In this document: positions 12,597 through 24,825 of the stretch, in pieces
How positions within the stretch are numbered: position 1 is the stretch's first letter
Layout of the letters: each line of letters begins with the position of its first letter
Assembly: GCA_964034945.1 (NCBI GenBank)
Contig: OZ035961.1
Coordinates: 31,026,184 to 31,090,183, forward strand
DNA: 64,000 bases
Reading direction: 5' to 3'
DNA from: Chrysopilus asiliformis
Lineage: Eukaryota; Arthropoda; Insecta; Diptera; Rhagionidae
The notes under the pieces: model-generated
The model's input: the letters and a program-made list of their open reading frames with translations, nothing else
Told to the model about the DNA's origin: nothing
The model's database searches: none
Made by a program: the position numbers and the translations under genes

Positions 12597-14247
12597 ATTT
12601 GGCCATTTATCTGGTCATTGGCTTAAATTTTCAATTTCAAATCAAACACCGGCTTACAAATGTTTTTTTTTCTAGGATTTAAATAGTGCCGCTTACAATT
12701 TTTCATAATCGGACTATGAACTTTTTGTGGCTTTTTTGAATTTTCATTTGGAAGAGTGCCGTGCCCACATTTTTGGAATGTTGTCACTTACGTTTCATGT
12801 TTTTTGAATTTTCATTTATAAAAAAAATTGTTTATTTGAACGATCGGTTTTTTCACATTACAGTTTTGGTATTTACTAACAGATTTGTTATTTTAACGCC
12901 CATACATATCAGTAGTTACATGATCGGAAGTGTTATAAGAAATCAAAAGTTAATAAATTCATTTATAATACTTTCTTGCTCTTATGTAAATATCAAACTG
13001 TATTTGAGGTCTCCAATTTGAATTATTTTTGCAATGATTTTTCGTTACAGTTTATGCAATTTGTGTTATATGGGAAATTGCTTTACTTGTTTAAAAAAAT
13101 TAGAGTAATTCTCGTTTAAAATATTATTGCAATAGTAAAGTACTATAGTTGGTGATAGTATTTACTGATGCTTCTATTTTCCAATTCATTAAAAGTTATT
13201 ACTCACCAATTTTATGAAAATCGTGTTACAACCATTTAGTTGTAAGAAACACTCGATATTTTTCTTAGAATAATTTTGGGCTACAGGTCACATTTGAATA
13301 TTTAATTTTATTTTTGTATCTCTCGAAGCTATTTCCATTCTCATGGCATTGAATATAATGAAATTAATTTTAATTGAAACCATTGGGAATTGGAAAAATT
13401 GATAGGAAGCATCAAGTTTCGGTCCCGAGAATCATAGAGTTTCGGTCCCATCGAGTTTCGGTCCCATCGAGTTTCGGTCCCATCGAGTTTCGGTCCCGAG
13501 AATTCAATGTTCGGCGCTTATCAGACTCTCAATGTTAATAAATTTTTGCATTATTGTATATTACAGCACTACATATATCGGCATATATTACAGCACTGCT
13601 TTCTTCGCATAGATACAAAAAACCCAAAAAGAAGATAAAAAAATACATAATAATTTCATAACTCCAAAAATCTGATAATAATATAAACAGCAAATGACAA
13701 AAGCTCAATCCTGAACCATTGCTCAATAGTATCTTTATATTGGCCTCAGGCACTATTTTCTAGTCAGAGAATCTCGTTTGAGGTCGTCTTCGAATTTATT
13801 TTTATAAAATTAAATGTTTTATAAAACTAAAAAGGCCAAAAATCTCAACTTTAATTATCTTTCAACAAAATTAAAGATATATTTCACTTCGCGCGATAAT
13901 AATTTTCACCTGCGGTGCATTTTTATTGAAAATATTGCAATCGCCATTTAAATAAAAGCAAATTTCGATTATTTGAACTAATTTTTGCAAGCGTAGTTCA
14001 ATAAATCGAAATATTCAAATAATCGCAACAAAAAAATCTTCAAGCATCAAATATTGTACTTCAGTAATTAAATACTGTTTTATTGTTTTAACCGTAAACG
14101 GTTGAGTTTCCGATTTCATTCAGTGATTGCATAATTACCAATTCTCACAAATTTTTGAATTTTCTTTTCGGTTTGATTCTTTTGGGCGGCACTGATTTTA
14201 TAAAAGTTTAAATAAAACAACATAAGGTCAAATATTAGGTAGTGAAC
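12597..14247. repeat. 1.65-kb tandem duplication, copy 2
   Basis: Second copy of 10943-12593 in the same orientation, apparently base-for-base identical including the minisatellite at 13437-13497. Homology stops at 'gtgaac' (14247). Perfect copies mean either a very young duplication or an assembly artefact. Confidence 0.9.
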
Positions 14248-14331
14248 AAAAAAAATGTTGGTTCAAATGGAGTTCAAACAAATGGTGTTCAAATAATCGG
14301 GATTTGCCTGTGTGTGTTTTTTTTTTTTAGA

Positions 14332-14868
14332 AGTACCAGGAAGACCGAGCCATGCTCGGTAACCTCAAAATCCTACTTTTGCTGATTTTTGTCGAAAAAA
14401 TAAGTTCACATTATCTTTACAGAGCTTTTCCAGAGTTTTTAAATTCCCGACCTAGAAAGCTATAACTAAAACTAACGCGCGATAACAAAATTTCATAGAA
14501 ATCGGTTGAGTGGCTATTGAGTAATCGCTGTCACCGATTTTTGAAACGTTGTTTTGAGACACTAGGTGAGGGTTATTGAGGGGAGGGAAAAGTCAGGTTT
14601 GTAGTGGAAAAATCGAAAGCCCTTAGGCCCCCTAGTAATACTGTAAAGTTTCATTAAGTTCGGACCACCCAATTCGAAGATACCAGGCGAGGGGTATCGG
14701 TGGGAATTTTCTCAGAGGTGAAACCTAACTAGATCGATTCCTTGTCCCCGAAAATCTCTAACACCCAAGTTTCGTGAAAATCGTTAGGCGGGTTTTCGAG
14801 ATCGTTTGTGCAGACAGACAGACAGACAGACAGACATTCCTCGTATTATATTATAGGTTTCAACGAAC
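14332..14868 (+). mobile_element. Microsatellite-bearing repeat, family 3, copy 2
   Basis: Nearly the same sequence as 9739-10015 from 'aaaagtcaggtttgtagtgg' through the (CAGA)n array to 'gtattatattatagg', with a longer left part starting 'gaccgagccatgctcggt' (hairpin). Non-coding. Confidence 0.65.
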
Positions 14869-15113
14869 GTTATTTTAACTAAGAACTGTCCATAAAGTAC
14901 ATACCGATTTTAGAGGGAAGGGTGTCTGAAAAACTGTCAAAAAATAGCATGACGTATTTTATGAACAGTCCCTCATATTCAAGTTTTACTATAGAAACCG
15001 GAAACTTAACTGTTTCCATATTAAAACTTAAATCTCGTTTTAAAACTTCAGTCTTTAAGCGAACCTGAACAGCACAATCCCTGTCCGAAACGTCTAGTTA
15101 GCTAAAGAAAGCA

Positions 15114-16243
15114 CAGTGGAACCTCGATAAGTCGAAGTTGACGGGCGCAGATAAAACTTCAAGTTATTGAGGATTTCTATATATTGAGGTTGGATTTATC
15201 AAGGTTAATAGCAAAAAACTTCGAGTTATCGAAGGCGAGCAGGAGTCGTGCACGGCAAAAAATCCTGGAGTATTTTCCAATCCAAAAATTATATTGACGA
15301 AATCTTAATACATATTTTGGATTGGAATTTAATACATGCGAATTTTTGAAAATATTTTAGCCTTTTTTGCTGTCATATTTGAAAAGTTTTTTATTATGTA
15401 TCGAACTTAAGTACGTTTAACATTAATGTCTACAATTTAATCAAAATTTTAGACTTTAATACTGAATTAAACCAAAAATAAATTTATAAAAATTTCCAAT
15501 CCATATTATTGGATTAGAATTTTCCATTGGATTACATATAGGTCCAGCGTAATCCAGTTTTGATTGGAATTCACTCCAAGATTTTTTGCCGTGTGATGCA
15601 AGATAAAGTTCGTTTTATCATATTTATTTCTATGTCTAAATGCACTTTACCTATGGTTATTTCTGAATTGTCGATTTATTCAAGTCTAAACGATTTTTAT
15701 TCGAATATTCAAAATTTCTTCGAGTTATGGTACTTTTTGAGTAGAAACTTGGACTTACTGAGGTTTGTCAGCTTTTCCAGAAACTTGCAAAACTTTGAGG
15801 TAAAATAAAATGGAGTAAAATAAGGAGAATCGAGTTTTACTCCACCAAAATCCTGTAAGCCTGCGTGGAAGCTGGTAAAGCAGGCTCTGATGACGGTGAG
15901 CCAGCTTCCATACCAAAAACAGGCTCCTGATGGGTTTTCAGGGCAGACATGCCCGACCTGTTGGGGGGAAATTTGGATGTGAAAACATCCGCAAAAATAA
16001 TATAATAATTTTGTTGTATTATTTTTGTTTTTGCAGACCGTATAAGCCGAGAAATTCTAATAGGATTCAATGCTAAAAGGTCGAGTATAAACCATGAATC
16101 AGAAATGGTTCAATGGTTAAACACTAAAAAGTAAAATAAGGAAGTTCAAGGGGATTGAAAAACCTTCGAGTTATCGAGGTTTGACTGATCGAGGATTGAA
16201 AAACCTTCGAGTTATCGAGGTTTGACTGATCGAGGTTCGACTG
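15114..16243. mobile_element. Pogo/Tigger-like non-autonomous element with insertions
   Basis: The left end CAGTGGAACCTCGATAAG and the right end (reverse complement CAGTCGAACCTCGATCAG) are imperfect inverted termini beginning CAGT, as in pogo/Tigger transposons. TA follows the right end at 16244-16245. 'ttcgagttatcgag' words are repeated near both ends. No transposase ORF remains. A second TIR element (15251-15593) and a less AT-rich patch (15838-15975) lie inside. Confidence 0.65.
15251..15593. mobile_element. Nested MITE with CACGGCAAAAAATC termini
   Basis: Left terminus CACGGCAAAAAATCCTGGAG; the right terminus is its near-perfect inverted copy (ACTCCAAGATTTTTTGCCGTG). TG dinucleotides flank both sides (15249-15250 and 15594-15595). 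The interior repeats 'ggattgga'/'tccaatcc' words. It is inserted in the 15114-16243 element. The termini resemble those of the element at 36909-37878. Confidence 0.7.
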
Positions 16244-18082
16244 TAAAAAATTACAGTTTTAATACGCAATCTAAACGAAAATCTTTAAACTGTAGAATGA
16301 TAACCACATATATTGGATGGACCAAAGCCAAGGGGGTCGCCGATCCTTACGATAAATACGATAATGCGGGAACGCGAACAAAAATATTGAAAACCACTGA
16401 ACTGTAAAAAAAATTAACTTACGGCAACAAGGAAAGCAACAAGGAAAAAATTACTTAACTTTTTAATTTTTTTTTTCCAGAACGAATGCGATATATTATA
16501 AGAAGTAATTCGAGAAAAAAGTACCTACAGAATAACGATTTATAACAATTATAAAACCATAACTGAGAATTATATATGTATTGCACTTAAATAAATTCTG
16601 ATAAGACAGGAAAATAAATATTTTGAATATTTTTGGTTTCTTAAAACTCTTGATGAAACAATCGTGCAATTTTTTCCCCAATATCCGGTCTCAGTCTAGA
16701 TTCGCACTTAGAAAGTCATATAAAATGGAATTCCATATAAGGCCTTTAATTCAAAGGAAAAGAGTCTCGAAAAAAAATTTAAATGCCGTTTCATTCAAAT
16801 CGGTGTGTGATAATGAGAAAATTAACAAATAAACTTGCAAAAACTACAAACAACAGAAGTTTAAAACACCAAACACTGACAATGAATAAAGATATTATAA
16901 AAAAAAGTTTTAGTATGAACAGAAATTCTATAAAAATTAAAAATCTCTAACAAATTACACTTAAAATTGCCAACATATTCATTTTCAAACGATATGTAAC
17001 ATGAATATGGTTGTATAGTTTTTTTTTCGCGGAGAACTCTAAAATTATTTAAGAAAAAAAAATGAAATATTAATTCAATTAAAAAACAAAATACACCAAC
17101 ATTGCAAGAATTTATATAGATCAAAATCACCTAATAGTTGTTTTGCCACAATCGCGCGATACTTTTCATTTGAAATTCGGATGAAAATTAAAACATTCAA
17201 AACAAATTTCACGCTGGAAAATCCAAAAACTTGTGATACGCACAAATAAATATTTCCTAACAAAATTCTCCCAAATATGAAAAAAAAAATCTTCCTGCTT
17301 GTTTGAAATATTAGGGTATCTGGTTACAAAGTTTTGTTATTTTACATTAATTTAAAAAACATTAAATTAAAATCAAGTTAACAGGTCTTATCTAAGTGAT
17401 CAAAATGACGTTAAAACGAACTGCTAAACGAGTATTTCTATTCATAAAGTCAAGATCAAGGTAATTACATCGATAATTTGGAAAATTTATCACGCATGTG
17501 AGTTTTGTATGCTGGCGGTGATGATTAGCTATACAATATTCATACAAGATCTAACCCTGGATAATGACAACATGGAATTTCATTTGATAAACAATAATAT
17601 AAAAAAAAGTATTCATAAAGATATATCTTTTTTGTCTGATTAATAATAATATTAGTCAGAAATCTTTCCATCTGCCGCGCATATTAATGCGACAATAAAG
17701 TTTTTGTTTTGTTAACATCTTTCGGCTGGAGCGGAGCTTTCACTAAAAGGGCACCGAATCTAAATCGCCAAATCTGAATTTTTGCTCAATGCGAAGAAAT
17801 ACACGCAAAGCTAGCAACGATCAACAACAAATTATATCAACATGCTAATATTTAAAGATTTAGATTTAACCACATCAAATATAAGGATATATTGTATAGG
17901 TAAAAATGACAATTTTAATATAAATTTATGGAGGTGTTGGACGATTTGATATCTACTAAAAATAGCGTATAAATCAGATACAAACATTGTAATAAATACA
18001 AACATTTACGAGTATATGTCAATAGATGTGTGTATACGGCCACGCGGAATTATTGTTCTCAGAAATATTATTCAAAAATAAA

Positions 18083-18146
18083 GGACAAGGCCCAGCGTAA
18101 AATTTTAGTGGGCCCATCTATACTCTCATGCCTGCGAAATTTGCAT
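18083..18146 (+). promoter_or_regulatory. Shared upstream module of Tweedle gene 3 (GGACAAGG + AAATTTGCAT)
   Basis: GGACAAGG at 18083-18090 and AAATTTGCAT at 18137-18146, 50 bp before the TATA box. Same order and similar spacing as in genes 2 and 4. Confidence 0.5.
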
Positions 18147-18195
18147 TTAGCTTCTTAGCAACGACTTTCAAGATTTTTCAGTAAATGATTATTAC

Positions 18196-18229
18196 TATAA
18201 AAGCCACGCTTCGGCTTAAGTGCATCAGT
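18196..18229 (+). promoter_or_regulatory. Core promoter of Tweedle gene 3 (TATA + TCAGT initiator)
   Basis: TATAAAAG at 18196-18203 and TCAGT at 18225-18229, placing the +1 A (18227) 31 bases from the first T of the TATA box. This is the textbook arthropod spacing. The resulting 5' UTR is 60 bases. Confidence 0.8.
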
Positions 18230-18286
18230 TCAGTCATTTGCTTCTGTTCGATAACAATATAGAAAAAAATCAACCAATCAGCCAAT

Positions 18287-19294
18287 ATGCGTGGATTAAT
18301 TGTAAATATCACAGGATCAACTGACAATATACCTATTATAAAATTTTAACAAAATGTACTTTTACTTAGGCACTTTGCTTGGTATCTGTTGCCTCCGCCG
18401 GACTCCTGCCAAACACAGGATATAACTACCAACAGGAAACACATAGCAGTGGTGGTGGTGGATACGACTACACACCTCACAGCAGCCACAGTCATGGTTC
18501 CGAAGCCGCTCCTCCCAGCAGGCAATATTTGGCCCCCTCAGCAGGCGGCTCCCAGAGCCAAGGATACAATTACGCTCCTCCTAGCGCACCTGTTGCAGCC
18601 CCAAATAGACAATACCTCGCCCCATCTGGGGGCGGTTCCCACGGGTCACATGGATCTCTTGGGCTTGGTTCAGGACTAGGATCTGCTGGATCTCTTGGCG
18701 CCGCATCAAACTTACAGGGTCTCCGTCGCCCAGCCGAAGGACACAACCAAGTCACCAAGAACTTTTACATCCACTCCGCCGCCGAAGATAACGATCAAGA
18801 TGCCAGCGATGACTCGATCAGCGCTCTTTCAGGACGCGAAAACTACAACATCCTCTTCGTCAAGGCTCCTGCCCAATCTAGTAGCTCACTTGCTGCATCT
18901 CTCGCCAAATTGCAACAGAAGGACAAGACAGTCGTTTATGTATTGAACAAAAAGACTGACGCATCTGAACTCCAGAATGCTCTCAACCAAGTCAAGGGAG
19001 AAACAGCCAAACCCGAAGTATTCTTCATCAAATACAAGACACCACAGGAAGCCCAACATGCCCAACAACAAATCAAAGGTAGATACTATAATCATTTTAA
19101 AGACTTTATTTATCTAATTGAATCCGATTACAGCTCAATACGATGCTTTGGGTGGAGAAACCAACGTCTCAGACGAAGGCGAATCTCCAGTCTCATCAGT
19201 TATTGGATCATTGGGCAGCCGCGGAGGATCATTGGGATCAATTGGCGCCGAATCTGTTGGAGTATCCAACACATACTTACCACCGTCTTATTAA
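18287..19294 (+). CDS. Twdl: Tweedle (DUF243) cuticular protein (gene 3)
   Basis: Exons 18287-18301, 18370-19078 and 19134-19294 encode 294 aa, the longest copy here. Signal peptide MRGLIALCLVSVASAG. The extra length is a Gly/Ser/His-rich N-terminal region with repeated RQYLAPS(A/G)GGS modules (about residues 45-100), a low-complexity elastic-type sequence common in cuticle proteins. The DUF243 core follows: VTKNFYIHSAAEDND, NYNILFVKAPAQSSSS, KTVVYVLNKKTDASEL, KPEVFFIKYKTPQEAQHAQ. The C-terminal exon carries QYDALGGETNVSDEGESPVSSVIGSLG and ends YLPPSY. Without splicing, the reading frame continues past 19078 into intron sequence; the GT-AG intron restores the conserved family sequence. The AATAAA at 19345-19350 fits a poly(A) signal. 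A core tract is nearly identical to gene 4. Confidence 0.96.
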
Positions 19295-20549
19295 TTTCTT
19301 TATTTATTATTATTTGTATATTTTTTTTCAATTTAATATTTGATAATAAATTAAAGTTATTTATTTATTTATTTAAAATACTATCTTTTATTGAACCATC
19401 GATTAAAAACCATTTAATTTTAATTTTCAAAAGGTCTAAATATTTTTGATCAAGCCTTTAAAATCTTCACTATAGTTAGTTTTTACGATTAATCAGCAAA
19501 CAATCTACAAAAATCATAATTTGATTTTGAAAATAAAAAAAAGTTTCTTCAAAGAACTTTTAGCAAATGTCGCAATAACTTTAGCCGTCTTTATTCTTAT
19601 ATCTTATAATAATTTGTCTCAAAATCGATATTTTAAAAATTGCATATTAAAAACATTAAAAAAAACAATCAAAAATCACGTGGTATTAACTAACTTGTAC
19701 ATATAACTGAAAAAAAATTCACTATAAAATATAGTATGAAATTAAATTTTTACCTTAAGTAGTAAGTAAAAGTAAACTTAAATTTGTGAAACCTGAAATT
19801 AGTCTATGAATTCCAAGCTACTCTCCGAAAAATTCCTCGAAGATATATTCCCACTACAAATGCTCCAAACAATTTAAAAAATCAATTTTTTTGAAAAAAT
19901 AATAATAACTCATATCTTCCGAACCAAAAGAGGTAGTGAAACGGCTCCAAAACAAAATAAGGGTCCGAGTGAATAAAACGTAGCCAATGCCCTTTTAGTG
20001 AGTTTTAGTATCCCCAGAGCGTTAAAAAAAATCTTGTAACATTCACGATTAGCAATAGAGTTTTCTAGCATTTACTTCATAATTTTTAGTGAATTGTGAG
20101 TCCAGCATTTACTTTGTACCTTTAAGTATTCCCTACAAAAATCTCAAGCTAGTCTAAATGTGCTTGAAAATAAATTAAACTCGAAATTTTAAAGGAATAG
20201 CCGAATTTATGACAAGAAATTGATCAGCAATTTCCATAAAGGATATTCCATGGTCGTTGTTTTTTTTCTGAAAGATACACCAAAATACTCAGATTTATCA
20301 AATTTTTATAAATTTCAAACACATTTTTACAAACTTTTTTAGTATTAAAAAAAATTATTTTTGAAAATTTTAACTATGAACTCCTATAATACTTCTTTAA
20401 CTATGCTAATTTCAAGCTCTAATACTAGCTATTAGTAGAAATGTAAATACTAGATAGTATATTCTAGCACACACTTCCAAGCATTAACATTTTTATATTC
20501 TATAAAATATGTCATATAGGACTGTATTAGATTTAGTATACCGTTTGTA

Positions 20550-20955
20550 ACGAATCAAACCAATAGTCGGACGCAAAAATGAACTTTCCGCATGTCCGTC
20601 CGTTTGACTGTCTGTACTTCTGTCTGCCCGTCCGCCTGTCTGCATATTCTCTGTCCTTGAACACCATAACTTTTAAAGGGATTGAGCTAGAGGATAAGTT
20701 CTTGGACGGGCAAAATCGGACCATTCCTTTTTCCCTCCACCATACAAACGAAACCTTTTTTGTACAATTTTCTCGAAAGCTATGATTCGTATTGGAAAAT
20801 TTATAAAGGTAAAATGTGTTTAAAATATGATTTTACATAACCATTTCATACATAAAAAGCCGATCGGTTCAATGTTTCCATACAAATTGATTTTTTCATA
20901 AAAATTGTGCCTGCCCTCATATAGTATTTGACGTTTACCCCTGGCAATTGTAGCT
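20550..20955 (+). mobile_element. Family-2 Helentron-like element, opposite orientation
   Basis: Contains 'gtaacgaatcaaaccaatag', a GTCC/GTCT array at about 20595-20645, 'ccataacttttaaagg', and the terminal 'acccctggcaattgtagctttt'. It mirrors the 8876-9500 copy. No ORF of note. Confidence 0.55.
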
Positions 20956-21295
20956 TTTCTTTTTAGTTTCAACTTTTGCTTGTCGTAACCATTTATGCAC
21001 ACTTGATTTTTCATAAACAATGATTTTAAAAACCCGATTGAAAAACTCAGTAAAAGGTTCGGACAATTTTATTGTAAAAACATTTTTGATTGGAAAAATC
21101 ATGTAGGTATCTACGACCAACCTTTCCCAAAATATCTACAAAATATCTTTGCAATAAATATTAATCACTACAGAATAATTTAATAGAAGAGATAGAGTCT
21201 GATAGAGTATGAGTTCTATATGTTAGAGCCTGTACTATATAAATACAGTAAAGTCTCGCTAATCCGGCCTAATAATTGCAATGCATAGTTCGAAA

Positions 21296-22787
21296 GTGAA
21301 ACCAAAGGGTAGGGGACCCTGGGGCTAGAATTAACAGGGGTAAGTATTAACAAGCCTATTCCCGCCGAAATATACGAGCCAGAATCTCGAAATTTGGTTT
21401 TTGTCCATCATTCGATAAGGTCAATCATATCGTGACTCATCAGTTATAAACTGTTCATTGCCAGTGAGGGTTAAGCACAGAGGCCAAATTTTAGGTGGTA
21501 AACGAACTTTTTATGGTTTGCAATATTTTGATTTCTGTCTTAGTTTTGTATATTATTGAATATAACTTTGCCGATAATGTAAGTTAATGAAGCTATAATT
21601 AATAATATCCTTTGGTTTTATTACAATCCTTAACTATATTTTTGTGTGTGGTTAATAATTCAAAAAAAGTAGTGTCGGGGCTAAAATTAACAAACCCATG
21701 GGGCAAGAATTAACAATATAATGTCATAGACATAGAGTAAGAATTCTCATACTATGTTTTTATGGATACAAATTATGTACAAAAAAGCTTCCCTGAGACC
21801 TTTTTTTAGATAATAATAATTGTTTTTGTTTTTTAAAACGACTTAATTTTTTTGTCAATTTATGTTCCTTGAAAAGGATATTTATTTGGTTCATTTTATT
21901 AGTTTTTGTGATAATTAATATATTTGAATTTAAAAGGATATATATTTTGTTTATTTTATAATTTTTGTGAAAAAAAAATCTTTTCTTTTAATTATTTCCA
22001 TGTTAAAACTTATGTTAATACTTACCCCATCGTTGTTAAAACTAGCCCCGTGACCGGGGTTAGTTTTAACAGATGACATTTTTTCATAAAAATGATTTTT
22101 TTCATATAGTGACTACCTGGTTGAAACTTTTTTTTATTTCTTATGATACCTGAAGACCTACAGTATGGCTAGATATAAACATAATATCAAAAATATTACT
22201 TGTTAAAAAAATATGACCCAATTTCCAAATTTTGTTAATACTAGCCCCGGCTCCCCCTATACTAACTTTGCCTTACCGTTTGTAACGCCAAGATCCCGTC
22301 ATCGGACACAAAAATTAATTACACCAGTGTGTTTAGAATGATGAAAAAAGTTGAATTTTGCATGTCCGTCCGTCTGTCCGTCCGTTCGTCTGTCTGTCTG
22401 TCTGTGGCGCGGATTGCGGGCGGACGGATTGAGCTACAGACTTGAAACTTTCCACAGGTCCGTTTTTCGTAAAATGCGAGGCTAAGTTCGTTAATGGGCA
22501 AAAATTGACCATTAGGGGGGGTACCCCCCATACGAACGAAAAAGTTTTGCGAATATCTCAAAAACGGTACATCTTATCAAAAAAGTCCAAGAACAAAAGT
22601 TGTTTAGGACATGATTCTACATTAAAATTCCATACATCAAAATCCAATTGGAACAAGTTTTAAAAAAATCTTATTGGAAAGTTTGACATCAAAGTGGAAT
22701 TTTGATACCACTGTTTACCGTTCACTTAAATCACCATACGGGTTTTCAATACTTGCCAGATTGGCAATTATAGCTTTTGTTATGTTT
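21296..22787 (+). mobile_element. Family-1 Helentron-like (mini-me/DINE-1 type) element, interrupted
   Basis: The left fragment ends 'gtgaaaccaaaggg' (about 21296-21309) and the right fragment resumes 'tactaactttgcc' at 22260. Other copies in this window are continuous across that point. The right part has a (GTCC/GTCT)n array (22363-22403), the sub-terminal inverted word TCACCATACGGGT, an imperfect terminal hairpin (TTGCCA-GAT-TGGCAA) and the tail 'tagcttttgttatg'. Confidence 0.7.
21312..22257. mobile_element. TA-flanked TIR element nested in a Helentron-like repeat
   Basis: 946 bp between TA duplications (21310-21311, 22258-22259). The left end GGGGACCCTGGGGCTAG and the right end (reverse complement GGGGGAGCCGGGGCTAG), each followed by ATTAACA-like sequence, form imperfect inverted termini. 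GGGGCTAR-ATTAAC words recur internally ('cggggctaaaattaac', 'aaaactagccccgtgaccgg'). No transposase ORF; probably a Tc1/mariner-type MITE. Confidence 0.75.
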
Positions 22788-22880
22788 TTTATATTAAAAT
22801 GCACATAGTTTTTGAACAGTTCATATAAGCATTAAATCTAGCAAAAGTCGTTTCATGTTTTATGTAAGTTACGTTACCAT

Positions 22881-23029
22881 GTAATCTTACCTAGACTCGC
22901 GGTCATATGAACATTCTATTATATGAATGGCTGTATAAAATGCATAGTAAATATTTCAGATTAAATACTCTGTTATATGAACAGTTGAAAATTTCATGTT
23001 CATATAATCGAGAGTCTAGGTAAGATTAC
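22881..23029. mobile_element. 149-bp foldback MITE
   Basis: The left arm starts GTAATCTTACCTAGACTC and the right arm ends GAGTCTAGGTAAGATTAC, an exact 18-bp inverted match. Inner arms are also complementary (ggtcatatgaacat / atgttcatataatc). Non-coding. Confidence 0.75.
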
Positions 23030-24692
23030 GTACTAACGCAACTTCCATGACACATTTGTGACTGTTTAACCAAAACTAAACACCTTATCGTATGTGCAAG
23101 AAAGAGAAGACAATAAAAGTTCTACATCAATTTATAGTTTCTTCCGTTTTGAGACTAATGGTGGTCCACATAGTAGGTATGTAAGATGCAAATCGAGTGC
23201 GATTTTGGCTAAACTCTTTTTTAGCATGTACGAATTATGTCCCTCCGAAATTAGATTTCGCATTGCAAATAAAATTTAAATAAATCCATCCTCTACAAAT
23301 GTTTGACAATTTTCAAGTGTTTAATTGACGTAAATTAATTTTTGATTACACATTCGTAACATAAACTGTCGGCAAATCATTTTATTTTTTTAATAATACT
23401 CTCAAGTCATTTCCCAAATACTAAAAATTAAATTCGCTAGTCCACTAGGAAAACCATCGAAATATCATTTTTTATAGATACAAATAATATACAGATTGCA
23501 ACTTTAAAATATTCCAAAAAAACTGTTATCTTTTGAAATTAATTTAAAATCACTTTCAAAATTTTATGTATTGTAAATTTTCAAGGTATAACGTTTGCAC
23601 CCACAATAAAAGCTTTATGTGTTCGATTGGCAAGCAATAAAAGGAATAAATCCATTAAAGCGATAAAGCTTTTGTTTAAATTTTATCCCCATTTCACATA
23701 ATAGATTCATTACCAAAATCATTCGATGGAAAACTTAAAACACAAGGTTTATAACTCCAAGCCTTTAAAAATATCATCCCAAAAGGTGTTTCCTTGAAAA
23801 TAGTAATTAAATAATGATCTATAGTTTAAAAGCCCATCATAAAAATATTTTATATATATGTGACTGCATTTACCGTTAAAACTTTTTATTGTTCGGAAGC
23901 AAAGTCTAATTTTTACACTGAATTTATTATTTACAACATCGTATAATATTATGACACCATACATAATTAATTTTTTCAAATTAGCCAAAAAATTTACCTT
24001 TACTTCCGTAGACGAAGCCAAGAGAAGTCGGAAACTCTTGAGAACTTTTACCTTAATTTATTTAATTTTACAAATCACAAGCGAAAAAAAAACCCCATCT
24101 AAGGTAAATTAATTAAGTTGTAAATTTTTCCTTTATGTGGGCGCAAGATTATTATTATGAAACTAGTCCAAATATGCAAAAATCAAAGCATCAATGCAAA
24201 AAAAACCCCCCGCCATCCGTTTGAGAAAAAGACGGCTGCAATATTGTTGATAAACGACAGTAAAATAACTGACCATGGTCTAACACACGTCAGGAATGTG
24301 TCATGTCATTTTATATTCAAATTCTGGAGATCGCTTGATTATAGATAAGGCAACGGAATCTGAATATGCATAATTATGTCCAAACTAAAATATTACCTCA
24401 GGTTAATACCTCGCCTGCCATCGCCCCAAACGCTTTCTCTGAAAATTGAATTAAAGCATCTCATCTCCATCGCACAATGGTAAAAAAGCATCTTCAAAAA
24501 TGCAACATTGACGAATTCCATTGAAATATCAAAGGACCCTTACCTGTTCGAATGTTCGAATACAAAGCATCAAACAAAATTGACAGAAAAAAATTAAGTG
24601 TAGGTATTTGGAGGTATCATGGATTATGACGATAGTTATGCGGGCAGCAAAATAAATCATGTATTGTTTAGAGGTATTTCCCCCCCTATACG

Positions 24693-24768
24693 GGACAAGG
24701 CCCGGTATTAAATTTTCTCTTTGGTATAAAGTTTTTTTTAATTTTTTTATGCCAGAATCAATTTGCAT
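24693..24768 (+). promoter_or_regulatory. Shared upstream module of Tweedle gene 4 (GGACAAGG + CAATTTGCAT)
   Basis: GGACAAGG at 24693-24700 (followed by CCCGG, close to gene 3's CCCAG) and CAATTTGCAT at 24759-24768, 58 bp upstream of the TATA box. The word GCCAGAA precedes the octamer here, and GCCAGAA also does so in gene 2. Confidence 0.5.
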
Positions 24769-24825
24769 GGTGCTCATGAATTTCAAGTTTACTGATCGAC
24801 ATTTCCCTCGATCGCTACACGTTTC

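Larger units (their letters stand above)
8394..18195. other. Intergenic region rich in repeats, no gene seen
   Basis: Between Tweedle genes 2 and 3. It contains two microsatellite-bearing element families (8876-10380), a 1.65-kb tandem duplication (10943-14247), a second copy of one of those families (14332-14868), and a pogo-like element with a nested insertion (15114-16243). From 16244 to about 18080 I see only AT-rich DNA without recognisable structure. Predicted ORFs here are short and featureless. Confidence 0.6.
19295..24692. other. Intergenic region with mobile elements, no gene seen
   Basis: Separates Tweedle genes 3 and 4. Contains a reversed family-2 element (20550-20955), a family-1 Helentron-like copy split by a TA-flanked element (21296-22787), and a foldback MITE (22881-23029). 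19351-20540 and 23030-24690 show only AT-rich DNA with short chance ORFs. Confidence 0.6.

Noticed and set aside
11107..13753. Pairs of identical 86- and 72-codon ORFs suggesting a duplicated gene
   Set aside because: Identity comes from the 1.65-kb tandem duplication; the peptides are low-complexity AT-rich translations with no domain.
18570..19095. Antisense and alternative-frame ORFs across Tweedle exons
   Set aside because: Shadows of the GC-richer Tweedle coding sequence; the sense frame carries the conserved DUF243 blocks.
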